Part shown: piece by piece, positions 1 through 7,028 of the stretch
Layout of the letters: each line of letters starts with the position of its first letter
Position numbering within the stretch: the first letter of the stretch is position 1
Assembly (NCBI GenBank): GCA_029260495.1
Contig: JAJDDD010000009.1
Location: 1 to 64,000, forward strand
Length of the DNA: 64,000 nt
Source: Phycisphaerales bacterium
GTDB lineage: Bacteria; Planctomycetota; Phycisphaerae; Phycisphaerales; UBA1924
Direction: 5' to 3'
Notes under the pieces: generated by a model
The model's input: the letters and a program-made list of their open reading frames with translations, nothing else
The model's database searches: none
Told to the model about the DNA's origin: nothing
Position numbers and translations under genes: made by a program

Positions 1-2
1 AG

Positions 3-140
3 CGATGCATCGGATGGCTCAAGAACTGCCGCCGTCTCGCCACCAGGTATGACAAACTCGCCACCCATTACCTGGCATTCGTCAAACTCGCCATGATTCA
101 ACGATGTTCACGCATTCTCGATCCATCAAACACGGCCTAG
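3..140 (+). mobile_element. IS5-type transposase, C-terminal end (cut by window edge)
   Basis: Reading frame 3 is open from the window edge to the TAG at 138-140 and gives RCIGWLKNCRRLATRYDKLA, then THYLAFVKLAMIQR. This is the typical C-terminal tail of DDE transposases of the IS5/IS427 type (a W-L-x-x-x-R-R-L-A-x-R-Y-[DE]-K-L core followed by a hydrophobic YLAFVKLA helix). The catalytic part would lie to the left of the window, so it cannot be said whether the element is intact. I did not recognise a terminal inverted repeat after the stop. The next ORF overlaps this tail in another frame and is a methyltransferase remnant, so the element appears to sit in or beside a broken restriction-modification locus. 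Confidence 0.62.
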
Positions 141-265
141 AACAGGTCGGCGGCCGCTGCATCTACAGCAGCGAATGGGACAAATACGCACAAAAGAACT
201 ACGATGCTTGGTTCAGAGTTATTGGAGAGCGATTATTTCAGAAAGTAAACCCGATTCGGAGATAG
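104..265 (+). pseudogene. Remnant of a C5-cytosine DNA methyltransferase (Dcm family)
   Basis: Frame 2 reads from an ATG at 104 to TAG 263-265 (53 codons). Its middle encodes GLEQVGGRC-IYSSEWDKYAQKNYD-AWF. This closely matches the motif I/II region of HhaI/Dcm-type methyltransferases (G-x-C-V-[YF]-[SA]-x-E-W-D-K-Y-A-Q-x-x-Y-x-x-N-F). The N-terminal FAG motif is replaced by codons that overlap the transposase tail. After AWF the similarity stops (RVIGERLFQ...) and the frame ends, so the PC, ENV and QxRxR motifs are all missing. It is therefore a scar with an internal deletion, not a working enzyme. An HNH endonuclease follows 9 bp downstream on the same strand, the usual order for a C5 methyltransferase/HNH restriction pair. 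Confidence 0.75.
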
Positions 266-274
266 TGGCAGGGG

Positions 275-1027
275 ATGACCCACGAACGTTGGACACGCCA
301 GCAGCTTGTTAAAACACTATCCCTGTACTGCCGAATTCCGTTTGGAATGATGCACTCTCTCAACCCTGATGTAGAACTGCTAGCAAGTATGATTGGGCGA
401 ACGCCCTCTGCAGTTGCATTAAAGCTTGTGAACTTTGCAAGCTTAGACCCTGAACTTCAGAATCGCGGAATCGCAGGCATGGGTAATACATCGGCCGCCG
501 ATCGTGACATATGGGCAGAATTTTACGGGCGGTGGGAAGCGTTATCAGAGCACGTCTTTGAACCAAGCTCTACGCAGGATTTGCCAGAAGACGCCATTAT
601 TCAGGATCGCAGTAAAGAAGCTACTGAGGTCATGCGTGAGGTTCGGCAGCGACGAGGACAGTCGTTCTTTCGAAGCGCTGTTTTGGCCGCTTATCAACAC
701 AAGTGCTGCATCACAGGAATTACAAATTTGGAGTTGCTTCGTGCGAGTCACATTGTTCCGTGGGCAGTTGAGCCGTCACTCCGGCTCGATCCGCACAATG
801 GACTTTGTCTCAACGCACTTCATGATGCAGCCTTTGACAGCGGACTGATCTCTCTGACTGACCGCCTTGAGTTGCTTGTATCCAAGCATCTTCGAGACGA
901 AGTTCCCAAGTCTGTATTCAACGAAATGTTTGAGAAGCGATCTGGGTTATGTGTTGACTTGCCTGATCGATTTAGGCCAACTGCTTCTGTACTCGAATAC
1001 CATCGTATGAACATTTTCCGCAATTAA
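275..1027 (+). CDS. HNH endonuclease, probable restriction enzyme
   Basis: 250 residues. The C-terminal third carries a zinc-ribbon-like HNH nuclease core of the HNH_2 type: a CC-x-T-G element near residue 145, ASHIVPW (first His), DPHNGLCL (Asn) and LHDAAFDSGL (last His/Asp). The N-terminal half is a helical region starting WTRQQLVKTLSLYCRIPFG that is commonly seen in putative restriction endonucleases of this family. It lies directly downstream of a degraded C5 methyltransferase, so it may be the surviving restriction half of a system whose protective partner is broken. If active, it must be protected otherwise or be non-toxic. Base composition looks AT-richer than the flanking core genes, which suggests transfer. 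The target site cannot be predicted. Confidence 0.85.
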   Translation: MTHERWTRQQLVKTLSLYCRIPFGMMHSLNPDVELLASMIGRTPSAVALKLVNFASLDPELQNRGIAGMGNTSAADRDIWAEFYGRWEALSEHVFEPSSTQDLPEDAIIQDRSKEATEVMREVRQRRGQSFFRSAVLAAYQHKCCITGITNLELLRASHIVPWAVEPSLRLDPHNGLCLNALHDAAFDSGLISLTDRLELLVSKHLRDEVPKSVFNEMFEKRSGLCVDLPDRFRPTASVLEYHRMNIFRN

Positions 1028-1046
1028 TGCTGTAAAGAGAGCTAGA

Positions 1047-1244
1047 ATGGTACAACTGATTGTACTCTTGATCGAAAGCTTCGAGGGAAAGGATGTCTAC
1101 TTGCGGTGTGGCAACGATGAGTAAAACTACTTGTACTGCGTTGCCAAGGTGAGTCAGGACGGAACAGGCGACATCGTAGATAGCGGATACAGATCACTCG
1201 CGGAGGTGGCTGACGCATGGCCGGAGGCTGTCCAACAGGTTTGA
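1047..1244 (+). pseudogene. Small ORF interrupted by an in-frame TAA
   Basis: From ATG 1047 one frame continues to TGA 1242-1244 (65 codons) apart from a TAA at 1122-1124. The two halves read MVQLIVLLIESFEGKDVYLR... and NYLYCVAKVSQDGTGDIVDS, then GYRSLAEVADAWPEA. The second half looks protein-like, with regular hydrophobic spacing. The simplest reading is a short hypothetical gene broken by one nonsense change. Alternatively only one half is translated. No family is recognised. It sits in the AT-richer segment between the HNH endonuclease and moaC. Confidence 0.4.
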
Positions 1245-1264
1245 TGTATTGTGCTGGTCCTGTC

Positions 1265-1744
1265 CTACTCCTCCTTCACCTTCTCAACCAACCGCACCCC
1301 CTCAATCCGCATCTCCGAATCAATCGCTTTCGTCATGTCATAAAGCGTAATTCCAGCCACCGTCGCCGCCGTGATCGCTTCCATCTCGACTCCCGTCCGC
1401 GCCGTCGTCGTCACGCTCGCTGTGATGCGAATCCGATCTTCGCCAACCCGGTCAAAAACAATCTCAGCATGATCGATCGGCAGCGGATGGCACAGCGGAA
1501 TCAGCTCCCCCGTGCGCTTCGCCGCCTGTATCCCAGCCACCCGCGCCACCGCCAGCGCCTCCCCTTTGGGCAGTTCCTGTGCGCGTGCCGGGGTCAGAAG
1601 GATGTCAATCGTGCGCACACTGGCGCAGTACATCGCTTCGGCGCGCGCAAACCGACGGACGATCGGCTTCCCGGAAACATCAACCATGTGCGCACGACCC
1701 AGGTCGTCAATATGCGTCAGCTCTTTCTTCATTTCATCCGCCAT
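1265..1744 (-). CDS. moaC: Cyclic pyranopterin monophosphate synthase MoaC
   Basis: MoaC converts 3',8-cyclo-GTP, made by MoaA, into cyclic pyranopterin monophosphate in molybdenum cofactor synthesis, in the cytoplasm. The protein is 159 residues from the ATG at 1744, matching the usual length. The signature LCHPLPI lies near residues 84-90, KGEALAVARVAGI lies before it, and the C-terminal MEAITAATVAG-ITLYDMTKAID block holds the conserved Asp and Lys near 136 and 139. The frame is open 20 codons further upstream to 1804, but that would overlap the preceding gene, and MADEMKKELTHID is the normal family start. It follows a membrane protein gene by 25 bp. No other Moco genes are nearby except a putative carrier at 32.3 kb. 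Confidence 0.95.
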   Translation of the reverse strand: MADEMKKELTHIDDLGRAHMVDVSGKPIVRRFARAEAMYCASVRTIDILLTPARAQELPKGEALAVARVAGIQAAKRTGELIPLCHPLPIDHAEIVFDRVGEDRIRITASVTTTARTGVEMEAITAATVAGITLYDMTKAIDSEMRIEGVRLVEKVKEE

Positions 1745-1769
1745 CATGCGCGCCCCATATGAAAAACAG

Positions 1770-2591
1770 TCAATAATCCGCGTACGGCGCCTCTTCATGC
1801 GCACCCAAAGGCGCGACCGGCGCGATCGCCTGAATCGGGTCCGGCGTCAAACGCCAAAACTCATGCATCCGCTCCATCGACGCCCCAATCCGGTCCGGCT
1901 TGAGCGGGCCGTTGTAAACCAAACACAGCCAACCATTTGCAACGCGCCAGTTAATATTGCGCTTCTTGGTCAGCAGGAATCGCTGCATGTCCAGAGTCAA
2001 CAGCGCAATCGCAAACCCTTCATCTTCCGTGCGAACATGAAACGATTTATTGAACTCCGGATCATCCAAAAGAACGCCGTCTTTGGCGCCAAACAGCCGC
2101 CGCAAAGCAAAAAGCGCCCCGCGCGGCTTGATGACTATTTCCGGCCAGTCACCGACCGCAAGCGCATACACCGTATGGGCCACGGGGATTACAGTCTGGC
2201 CGGTGTGAACCATATACATGTGAGTAAAGACGGTGAGCGATCTGCGGTCGATCTCGCCGACAAAGTGATGCTGAATCTTTCCTCGTGTAGGAAAGTCAGG
2301 CAGGAAGGCAAACTGGTTGCTAAGCGCCTTCTCTCCCTTGCCAAGATAGGTAAGTCCGTTCTGATCGGCGGCGGCTTCCAGTTGAACATTTCGACGAACC
2401 GGCCGATGGCGCGCGTTGTGCCGGCTGCGCACAATGATGAATACAATCAGCATGACAACGACGATCGCAACCACAACCGCAGCCCGCGCCGGAGCAGGAA
2501 GGGAAGCCGGGCTGCTGGGCCCGGTCATCGCGATAAAGGCAGCGATGAGGAAGCCTAGCAGGGCGACAAGGATGAGAAGTGGTCGCTGCAT
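1770..2591 (-). CDS. Membrane protein of unknown function
   Basis: 273 residues. There are two hydrophobic helices at the N-terminus, about residues 4-22 and 37-55, then a basic turn (RSRHNARHRPVRR) and a soluble domain of about 210 residues expected to be cytoplasmic. The soluble part contains a FNKSFHVRTEDEGFAIALLT-like stretch. This pattern recurs in uncharacterised two-helix membrane proteins of bacteria, in which a sheet domain follows the anchor. I do not recognise a named family with confidence. It lies upstream of moaC on the same strand, 25 bp apart, so the two may be co-transcribed, but no functional link to cofactor synthesis is visible. Confidence 0.82.
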   Translation of the reverse strand: MQRPLLILVALLGFLIAAFIAMTGPSSPASLPAPARAAVVVAIVVVMLIVFIIVRSRHNARHRPVRRNVQLEAAADQNGLTYLGKGEKALSNQFAFLPDFPTRGKIQHHFVGEIDRRSLTVFTHMYMVHTGQTVIPVAHTVYALAVGDWPEIVIKPRGALFALRRLFGAKDGVLLDDPEFNKSFHVRTEDEGFAIALLTLDMQRFLLTKKRNINWRVANGWLCLVYNGPLKPDRIGASMERMHEFWRLTPDPIQAIAPVAPLGAHEEAPYADY

Positions 2592-2789
2592 GGGAGAATG
2601 GTAATCGGGATCATGGGCGCTTGGCCAGGCTCTCGGCGCATTTCGGTTGATTTGTAGCGATGATACGCAAGCGCCGAAACTGATGTAGGCCGCCGCATTC
2701 AGCCACTATCATGGCGCCAACTCTCAGGAGCATATGTTGCTCGAGTGACCATCTTCTGTCAGGCCGCGCTGCATTGCTGAGGTCTTGCT

Positions 2790-3512
2790 ATGACGCTTTG
2801 CTTAACCCACTTCGACGCACTCACCTTCGATTGCTATGGCACACTTATTGACTGGGAGTCAGGGTTACTCGCAGTGCTCCGGCCATGGGTTGACCGGGTT
2901 GGCGCCGCGATCACCGACGATGAACTGCTCGCAGCGTATGGCGTGGCAGAATCCGCGGCGGAAAAACTAACGCCAACGGCGCCCTACCCTGATATTCTTC
3001 GCGCCGTTCACATTTGCCTCGCTGAACGATTCAGCGTCCATCCTTCACTCGCCGACGCGAACGCCCTGGCGCACTCAGTCGGCGAGTGGCCCGCATTCTC
3101 AGACACAAGAGCAGCGCTCAAGCGACTTAAAACGAAATATAAGCTCGCGATCGTCTCCAATGTCGATCGCGCATCGTTTGCGCGCAGCAATGAGAAACTG
3201 GACGTTGTCTTTGACGCCGTCATCACTGCTGAGGAAGTCGGCTCGTACAAGCCGGCTCACGGACATTTTCACAACGTCTTTACTGCACTGGGCCAACAGG
3301 GCGTAGCGCGTGATCGCATCTGCCACGTCGCCCAAAGCCTCTATCATGATCACGTTCCCGCAAAAGTGCTTGGCCTGGCGACGGTATGGATCGATAGGCG
3401 AGGGAGCTCAGCAAGTGGCGCCAGCGGCGGCGCAACGCCGAACGCCGCGCCCGTGACACCTGACCTGACGCTACCAAATCTCGCTGCCCTCGCAGACGCA
3501 GCCGGGGTTTGA
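2790..3512 (+). CDS. HAD-superfamily hydrolase, haloacid dehalogenase type II-like
   Basis: 240 residues. Motif I is FDCYGTLIDWE near residue 13, with the nucleophile Asp. Motif II is IVSNVD, motif III is the Lys in VGSYKPA, and the acidic end region is HVAQSLYHDHVPAK, as in 2-haloacid-dehalogenase-like proteins. The family uses an Asp nucleophile to hydrolyse C-halogen or phosphate ester bonds. The true substrate cannot be told from the sequence, and a phosphatase is as likely as a dehalogenase. A GAGG ribosome-binding site lies seven bases before the ATG. The last 45 residues are Ser/Gly/Ala-rich. lpxA follows 99 bp downstream on the same strand. Confidence 0.88.
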   Translation: MTLCLTHFDALTFDCYGTLIDWESGLLAVLRPWVDRVGAAITDDELLAAYGVAESAAEKLTPTAPYPDILRAVHICLAERFSVHPSLADANALAHSVGEWPAFSDTRAALKRLKTKYKLAIVSNVDRASFARSNEKLDVVFDAVITAEEVGSYKPAHGHFHNVFTALGQQGVARDRICHVAQSLYHDHVPAKVLGLATVWIDRRGSSASGASGGATPNAAPVTPDLTLPNLAALADAAGV

Positions 3513-3611
3513 TCGAACTCGTTATTGCCGTGCTGCACATACTTCCTCGTGCGGGCGCCGCGCTCAGCCGGCCGGTTTGCTGGTACAATTCCAGCTATTT
3601 GGAGTGCATAG

Positions 3612-4451
3612 ATGCCGGCAGTAGCCACGAACATTCATCCCACAGCGATTGTCGATCCCTCCGCCCAGCTCGGAGACGGCGTCACGATCGGGCCCGGCGC
3701 GATCATCGGGCCGGGCTGTATTGTTGGCGATGGCTCGCGCCTGCAGGCCGGCGCCATCCTTGTGGAGAACACCACTCTTGGCGCCCGCAACGATGTTCAC
3801 GCTGGAGCCATTCTCGGTGGCGATCCGCAGGATCGTTCATTTAATCGGGGTGATGACGTCGGATCACTCATCATTGGCGACCAGAATGTCTTCCGCGAGG
3901 GAGTGACGCTCAATCGCGGTGTCGGATCTGCTGGTCCGACGCGAATCGGCCATGGCAACTACTTCATGGCGTGTTCACACGCTGGGCATAACTGCATCGT
4001 CGGCAACGGGAACAACTTCGCCAACGGCTCCTGTCTCGCGGGGCATGTTCATGTTGGAGATCACTGTTTTATTTCTGCACACGCTGGTGTGCACCAGTTT
4101 GTGACGATCGGCGATCTTGTCATGATGCGCGGGATCGCTGGCGTGTCCATGCACGTGCCCCCCTTTGTCGTCGTTCGTAATATCAATAATGTGGTGTGTT
4201 TAAACTCAGTCGGGCTGCGCCGCTGCAAAGACTTCTCTTCTGATGAGTTGCACGAGCTGCGCGAAGCATTCGGCATTGTGTACCGAGGACGTTCCGCGCG
4301 GACGCTCTCTCGCGCTTTGGAGGCAGCCCAGGCCCGCCAATGGGGCCGGGCAGCGGCGCAGTTCTTCGACTTCATTCAGCGTATGATCGCCGCAGATCCG
4401 CCGCGCAGTCGTGGGATTTGCCCCGCTCGGCACATGTTGAAAAATACTTGA
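3612..4451 (+). CDS. lpxA: UDP-N-acetylglucosamine acyltransferase LpxA
   Basis: LpxA performs the first step of lipid A synthesis, transferring a 3-hydroxyacyl chain from ACP to UDP-GlcNAc. 279 residues: a left-handed beta helix of hexapeptide repeats from about residue 8 to 190 (for example GDGVTIGPGAIIGPG), then a helical C-terminal domain. The catalytic region CSHAGHNCIVG places His126 at the position of E. coli His125, with His123, His145 and His161 matching the other conserved histidines. AGVHQFVTIG and the GLRRCKDFS element are also typical. GGAG precedes the ATG. LpxA normally sits with lpxD/fabZ/lpxB. Here it is alone, so the rest of the pathway must be elsewhere. It is direct evidence for an LPS-type outer membrane. 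Confidence 0.93.
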   Translation: MPAVATNIHPTAIVDPSAQLGDGVTIGPGAIIGPGCIVGDGSRLQAGAILVENTTLGARNDVHAGAILGGDPQDRSFNRGDDVGSLIIGDQNVFREGVTLNRGVGSAGPTRIGHGNYFMACSHAGHNCIVGNGNNFANGSCLAGHVHVGDHCFISAHAGVHQFVTIGDLVMMRGIAGVSMHVPPFVVVRNINNVVCLNSVGLRRCKDFSSDELHELREAFGIVYRGRSARTLSRALEAAQARQWGRAAAQFFDFIQRMIAADPPRSRGICPARHMLKNT

Positions 4452-4464
4452 AATAAAGTGTAAT

Positions 4465-5325
4465 TCAACCGGAACCGCCAGGCCGATCCGTCGCAGCAGC
4501 TCTCCCCGCGTCCGCCTGGGCTGGCATTCCCACCGGCGATCCCGGTTTTTCGTTGGGCGGATCAAACCACGGCAGGATCAACTCAACAATCGTCGGATCG
4601 CGATGAAAGACCGGGTAAACATATTGGGTGCGTCCAGCGAAGAGCTCTTTCGTCTCGTCCGTCCAGGCGAGCCATCGCCGTGTGAAAAGCCCATAATCTT
4701 CGCCCGTCAACGTCTTGAGTGACTCCAGCGCCGCATGATTGACCGCCAGGCGCCGGTCCTGCAACGCGCCAATCAAAGCCTGCACAACGCGCGGCTCAGC
4801 GTATTGACCCAATGCAGTCGCTGCATAGGCCCGCGTATCTGTATCCTCTTCCGCGCTGGGATCAACAGCGGCCATAAGAGTTTCAACAACCTCAACATTG
4901 TGAATGCGTTGAAGAGCTCGGGCAGCCTCACGTCGAGCAGTCGCAGCCTCGTCCTCTGTCAAGATGTTCGCGAGCAGCGAAGCAGAGTCCGGGCTGCCGT
5001 GAAGCGCGAGCGCGCGCACCGCGACCGTTCGAACCGCCGGGTCGCCATCTTCCGTCGCAAGCGTGTACATCTCCATGTACGGTACCTCGCCGCCGAAAGG
5101 CGCGTTGGCCAGCAGCAGAATGCCCCGCTGGCGTTTGTCAGCGTCATAGGGATCCACCGCCCACCGGACCGCTTCCGCCGGAGAAGGCGGCGCCGGGATC
5201 AGCGAGAAAATCGTGTCTGCCTTGGGATTCGCGTTCTTGGCTAAGCCCCCGCAGGATGCGATCAGTATGCTCGCACCCGCGACCGACATGATGGCGGCTG
5301 TTGTTCGAAGTCGGCGAGCGTACAT
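4465..5325 (-). CDS. HEAT-repeat lipoprotein
   Basis: 286 residues from the ATG at 5325. The N-terminus MYARRLRTTAAIMSVAGASI ends in the lipobox IASC, so the mature protein begins at Cys and is membrane-anchored in the envelope. The body holds about four helical HEAT-like repeats (DPAVRTVAVRALALHG, ATARREAARALQRI, TDTRAYAATALGQYAEP, LAVNHAALESLKTLTG), which usually form protein-binding solenoids. The C-terminal tail is Pro/Gly/Ala-rich. The frame remains open upstream to 5493, but that would run into the divergent gene starting at 5360. It ends 13 bp from the lpxA stop, tail to tail. Partner unknown. Confidence 0.85.
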   Translation of the reverse strand: MYARRLRTTAAIMSVAGASILIASCGGLAKNANPKADTIFSLIPAPPSPAEAVRWAVDPYDADKRQRGILLLANAPFGGEVPYMEMYTLATEDGDPAVRTVAVRALALHGSPDSASLLANILTEDEAATARREAARALQRIHNVEVVETLMAAVDPSAEEDTDTRAYAATALGQYAEPRVVQALIGALQDRRLAVNHAALESLKTLTGEDYGLFTRRWLAWTDETKELFAGRTQYVYPVFHRDPTIVELILPWFDPPNEKPGSPVGMPAQADAGRAAATDRPGGSG

Positions 5326-5359
5326 GTGGACCGATCGATTTGGCGTTGGGGAATAGATC

Positions 5360-6157
5360 ATGGCTGGTACATCGGCATCAAGGGTAACTCTGCGTCCGAA
5401 TATAGCTTCCGAGCCCGGGCGTGGGTGGAATTCGAGTCTGCTCCAGGCAGTTTCCGCGATGGCTCTCGCCCTGAGTCTGCTCCCCGGATGCACCGGAAAG
5501 GCAACGCCGCCGGGGGACTCGATCTTCGGGATGGCGGCTAAGCCGGCGACCGTCGCACTCTCAGCGGCGATCGTCCTGCCTGATGACGCCCCTCTGAGCC
5601 TGACCTATGACGACGCCGACAGTCAGAAGATCACGATCAAGCGCTCAGACCCCGATCACGAAGGGCTGATCGAGCTTTCCCGTCAGAAAGCAAGCGAGAC
5701 GAAACCATTCCGCATCGACCGGGTTCGCTGGCAGCATGATGGCTCGATCGTGCTGATCGAAACAGAAACTCGAGATGAACAAGTGCTTTCCCGGTACGAC
5801 CCCCCGTTGGTACTCATGCCCGCGCGCCTCGCGCCGAACGAGCCTCATGTTCAGCAGGTGCATCTCACCGTGCACCCACTGAAAAACCCGAAGCGCATTT
5901 CCCATCAGGGCCCAGCCGAAAACACACTGCTCTATGTGGGCAAGCAACGGATCCGCACGCAAGCAGGAGCCTTCGAGGCGGCCCGCGTGGAGTCGAGATT
6001 CACCGCCAACCTTGGGCTCGCTCAGGTGGACAACGAAACAATCAGCTTATACGCGCCGACTGTAGGTTTGGTTGCAGAGCGCGGAACAGAGCAAGCGAAG
6101 ACGTTCGGAATCGCTGTGAAGAATGACTCGTGGGAGTTTGTGCTGAGTGAGCGGTAG
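5360..6157 (+). CDS. Putative lipoprotein of unknown function
   Basis: 265 residues. A signal-like segment with the lipobox LPGC lies near residue 44 (ALALSLLPGC), so it is probably a lipoprotein. The start is uncertain: the ATG at 5360 gives a long, Arg-containing n-region, while the ATG at 5459 would give a signal lacking positive charge. The mature part is soluble and beta-rich with no recognised domain. It begins 34 bp from the divergent HEAT-repeat lipoprotein and ends 1 bp before the convergent ankyrin gene. The three neighbouring lipoprotein genes may reflect an envelope-related locus, but nothing ties them to one pathway. Confidence 0.78.
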   Translation: MAGTSASRVTLRPNIASEPGRGWNSSLLQAVSAMALALSLLPGCTGKATPPGDSIFGMAAKPATVALSAAIVLPDDAPLSLTYDDADSQKITIKRSDPDHEGLIELSRQKASETKPFRIDRVRWQHDGSIVLIETETRDEQVLSRYDPPLVLMPARLAPNEPHVQQVHLTVHPLKNPKRISHQGPAENTLLYVGKQRIRTQAGAFEAARVESRFTANLGLAQVDNETISLYAPTVGLVAERGTEQAKTFGIAVKNDSWEFVLSER

Positions 6158-6158
6158 T

Positions 6159-6968
6159 CTATTGCGCGCCTGCCGCAAGAAGGATTTTTTCGACTTCCGG
6201 AAAGTAGTGAGTTTTTGCTACTTTGCGTGCTAATGCAAGCACCGATTGTCCACGAGTATTATGAACATTCGGATCTGCGCCAGAACTGAGAAGTAGCTTG
6301 ATTGCTTGAATCTGCTCGTCAGAATGTGCATAAACCGCGTGCATCAGAGGTGTGCTCCCAGCTTGATTCTTGACATGAACATTTGCACCCGCCGCCAACA
6401 AGACTTCCGTTATTTCTGCCTTTCGCACAACGCTCTCATGCAGCGCCGTATCACCCGCGACCGTGATCGCATGCACATCAGCGCCATTCTCAATTAGCCT
6501 CTTAACGCTTTCCACCATGCCAGTTCTTGCCGCGTACATAAGGGCAGTCTGGCCCCGATGATCACTAGCGTTGACATCGGCGCCGTGCTCCAGCAAGGCA
6601 ACAATTTTTTCCTGGCTTGGTCGACCGGCAAAACGTCCTAATGGCAAACCCGAGGCATACATCAGCGCTGTGCGTCCATCCCCATCGCCAACATCTACGC
6701 TCGCGCCTAGAGCGAGCAATCGACGGACCGTGGATTCCTCCCCATAACGAACTGCCAGCATGAGCGAGGTTTGGCTATTAGCGCCCCAACATCGTCCATT
6801 TGGATTGATGTCTCGTTCAAGGAGCGATTGCAAACGATCATGATCTCGATCTTGAATCGCATCACAGATTGCTTGGTGGGCGCAGCCGGCCGGCGACAAA
6901 AACAACAGAAGCCCCAGAGCAACCAGAACTGCGCGTCGGGCGGAGCAAAAAGGTTGGTGAGATCGCAT
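6159..6968 (-). CDS. Ankyrin-repeat lipoprotein
   Basis: 269 residues. The signal peptide ends in the lipobox PAGC at residues 26-29 (LLLFLSPAGC). About six ankyrin repeats follow, for example DGRTALMYASG, HRGQTALMYAARTGMVESV, AGDTALHESVVRKAEITEV and AGSTPLMHAVYAHSDEQIQA, each with the GADVN/GANVH turn. Ankyrin arrays bind other proteins, and here the array would sit on the periplasmic or outer face of a membrane. AGGAG lies eight bases before the ATG. The gene looks somewhat AT-richer than its neighbours. Function beyond protein binding cannot be stated. Confidence 0.9.
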   Translation of the reverse strand: MRSHQPFCSARRAVLVALGLLLFLSPAGCAHQAICDAIQDRDHDRLQSLLERDINPNGRCWGANSQTSLMLAVRYGEESTVRRLLALGASVDVGDGDGRTALMYASGLPLGRFAGRPSQEKIVALLEHGADVNASDHRGQTALMYAARTGMVESVKRLIENGADVHAITVAGDTALHESVVRKAEITEVLLAAGANVHVKNQAGSTPLMHAVYAHSDEQIQAIKLLLSSGADPNVHNTRGQSVLALARKVAKTHYFPEVEKILLAAGAQ

Positions 6969-7028
6969 CTTGGAATCTCCTGCCTGGTTTGTTCCGCATG
7001 GAGGCGCCCAGCGCTGCCGAATAGCCCG

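Noticed and set aside
1512-2558. 348-residue plus-strand ORF
   Set aside because: It lies antisense to moaC and the membrane-protein gene, is very rich in Arg/His/Gln, and has no recognisable domain. It is a shadow of high-GC coding DNA.
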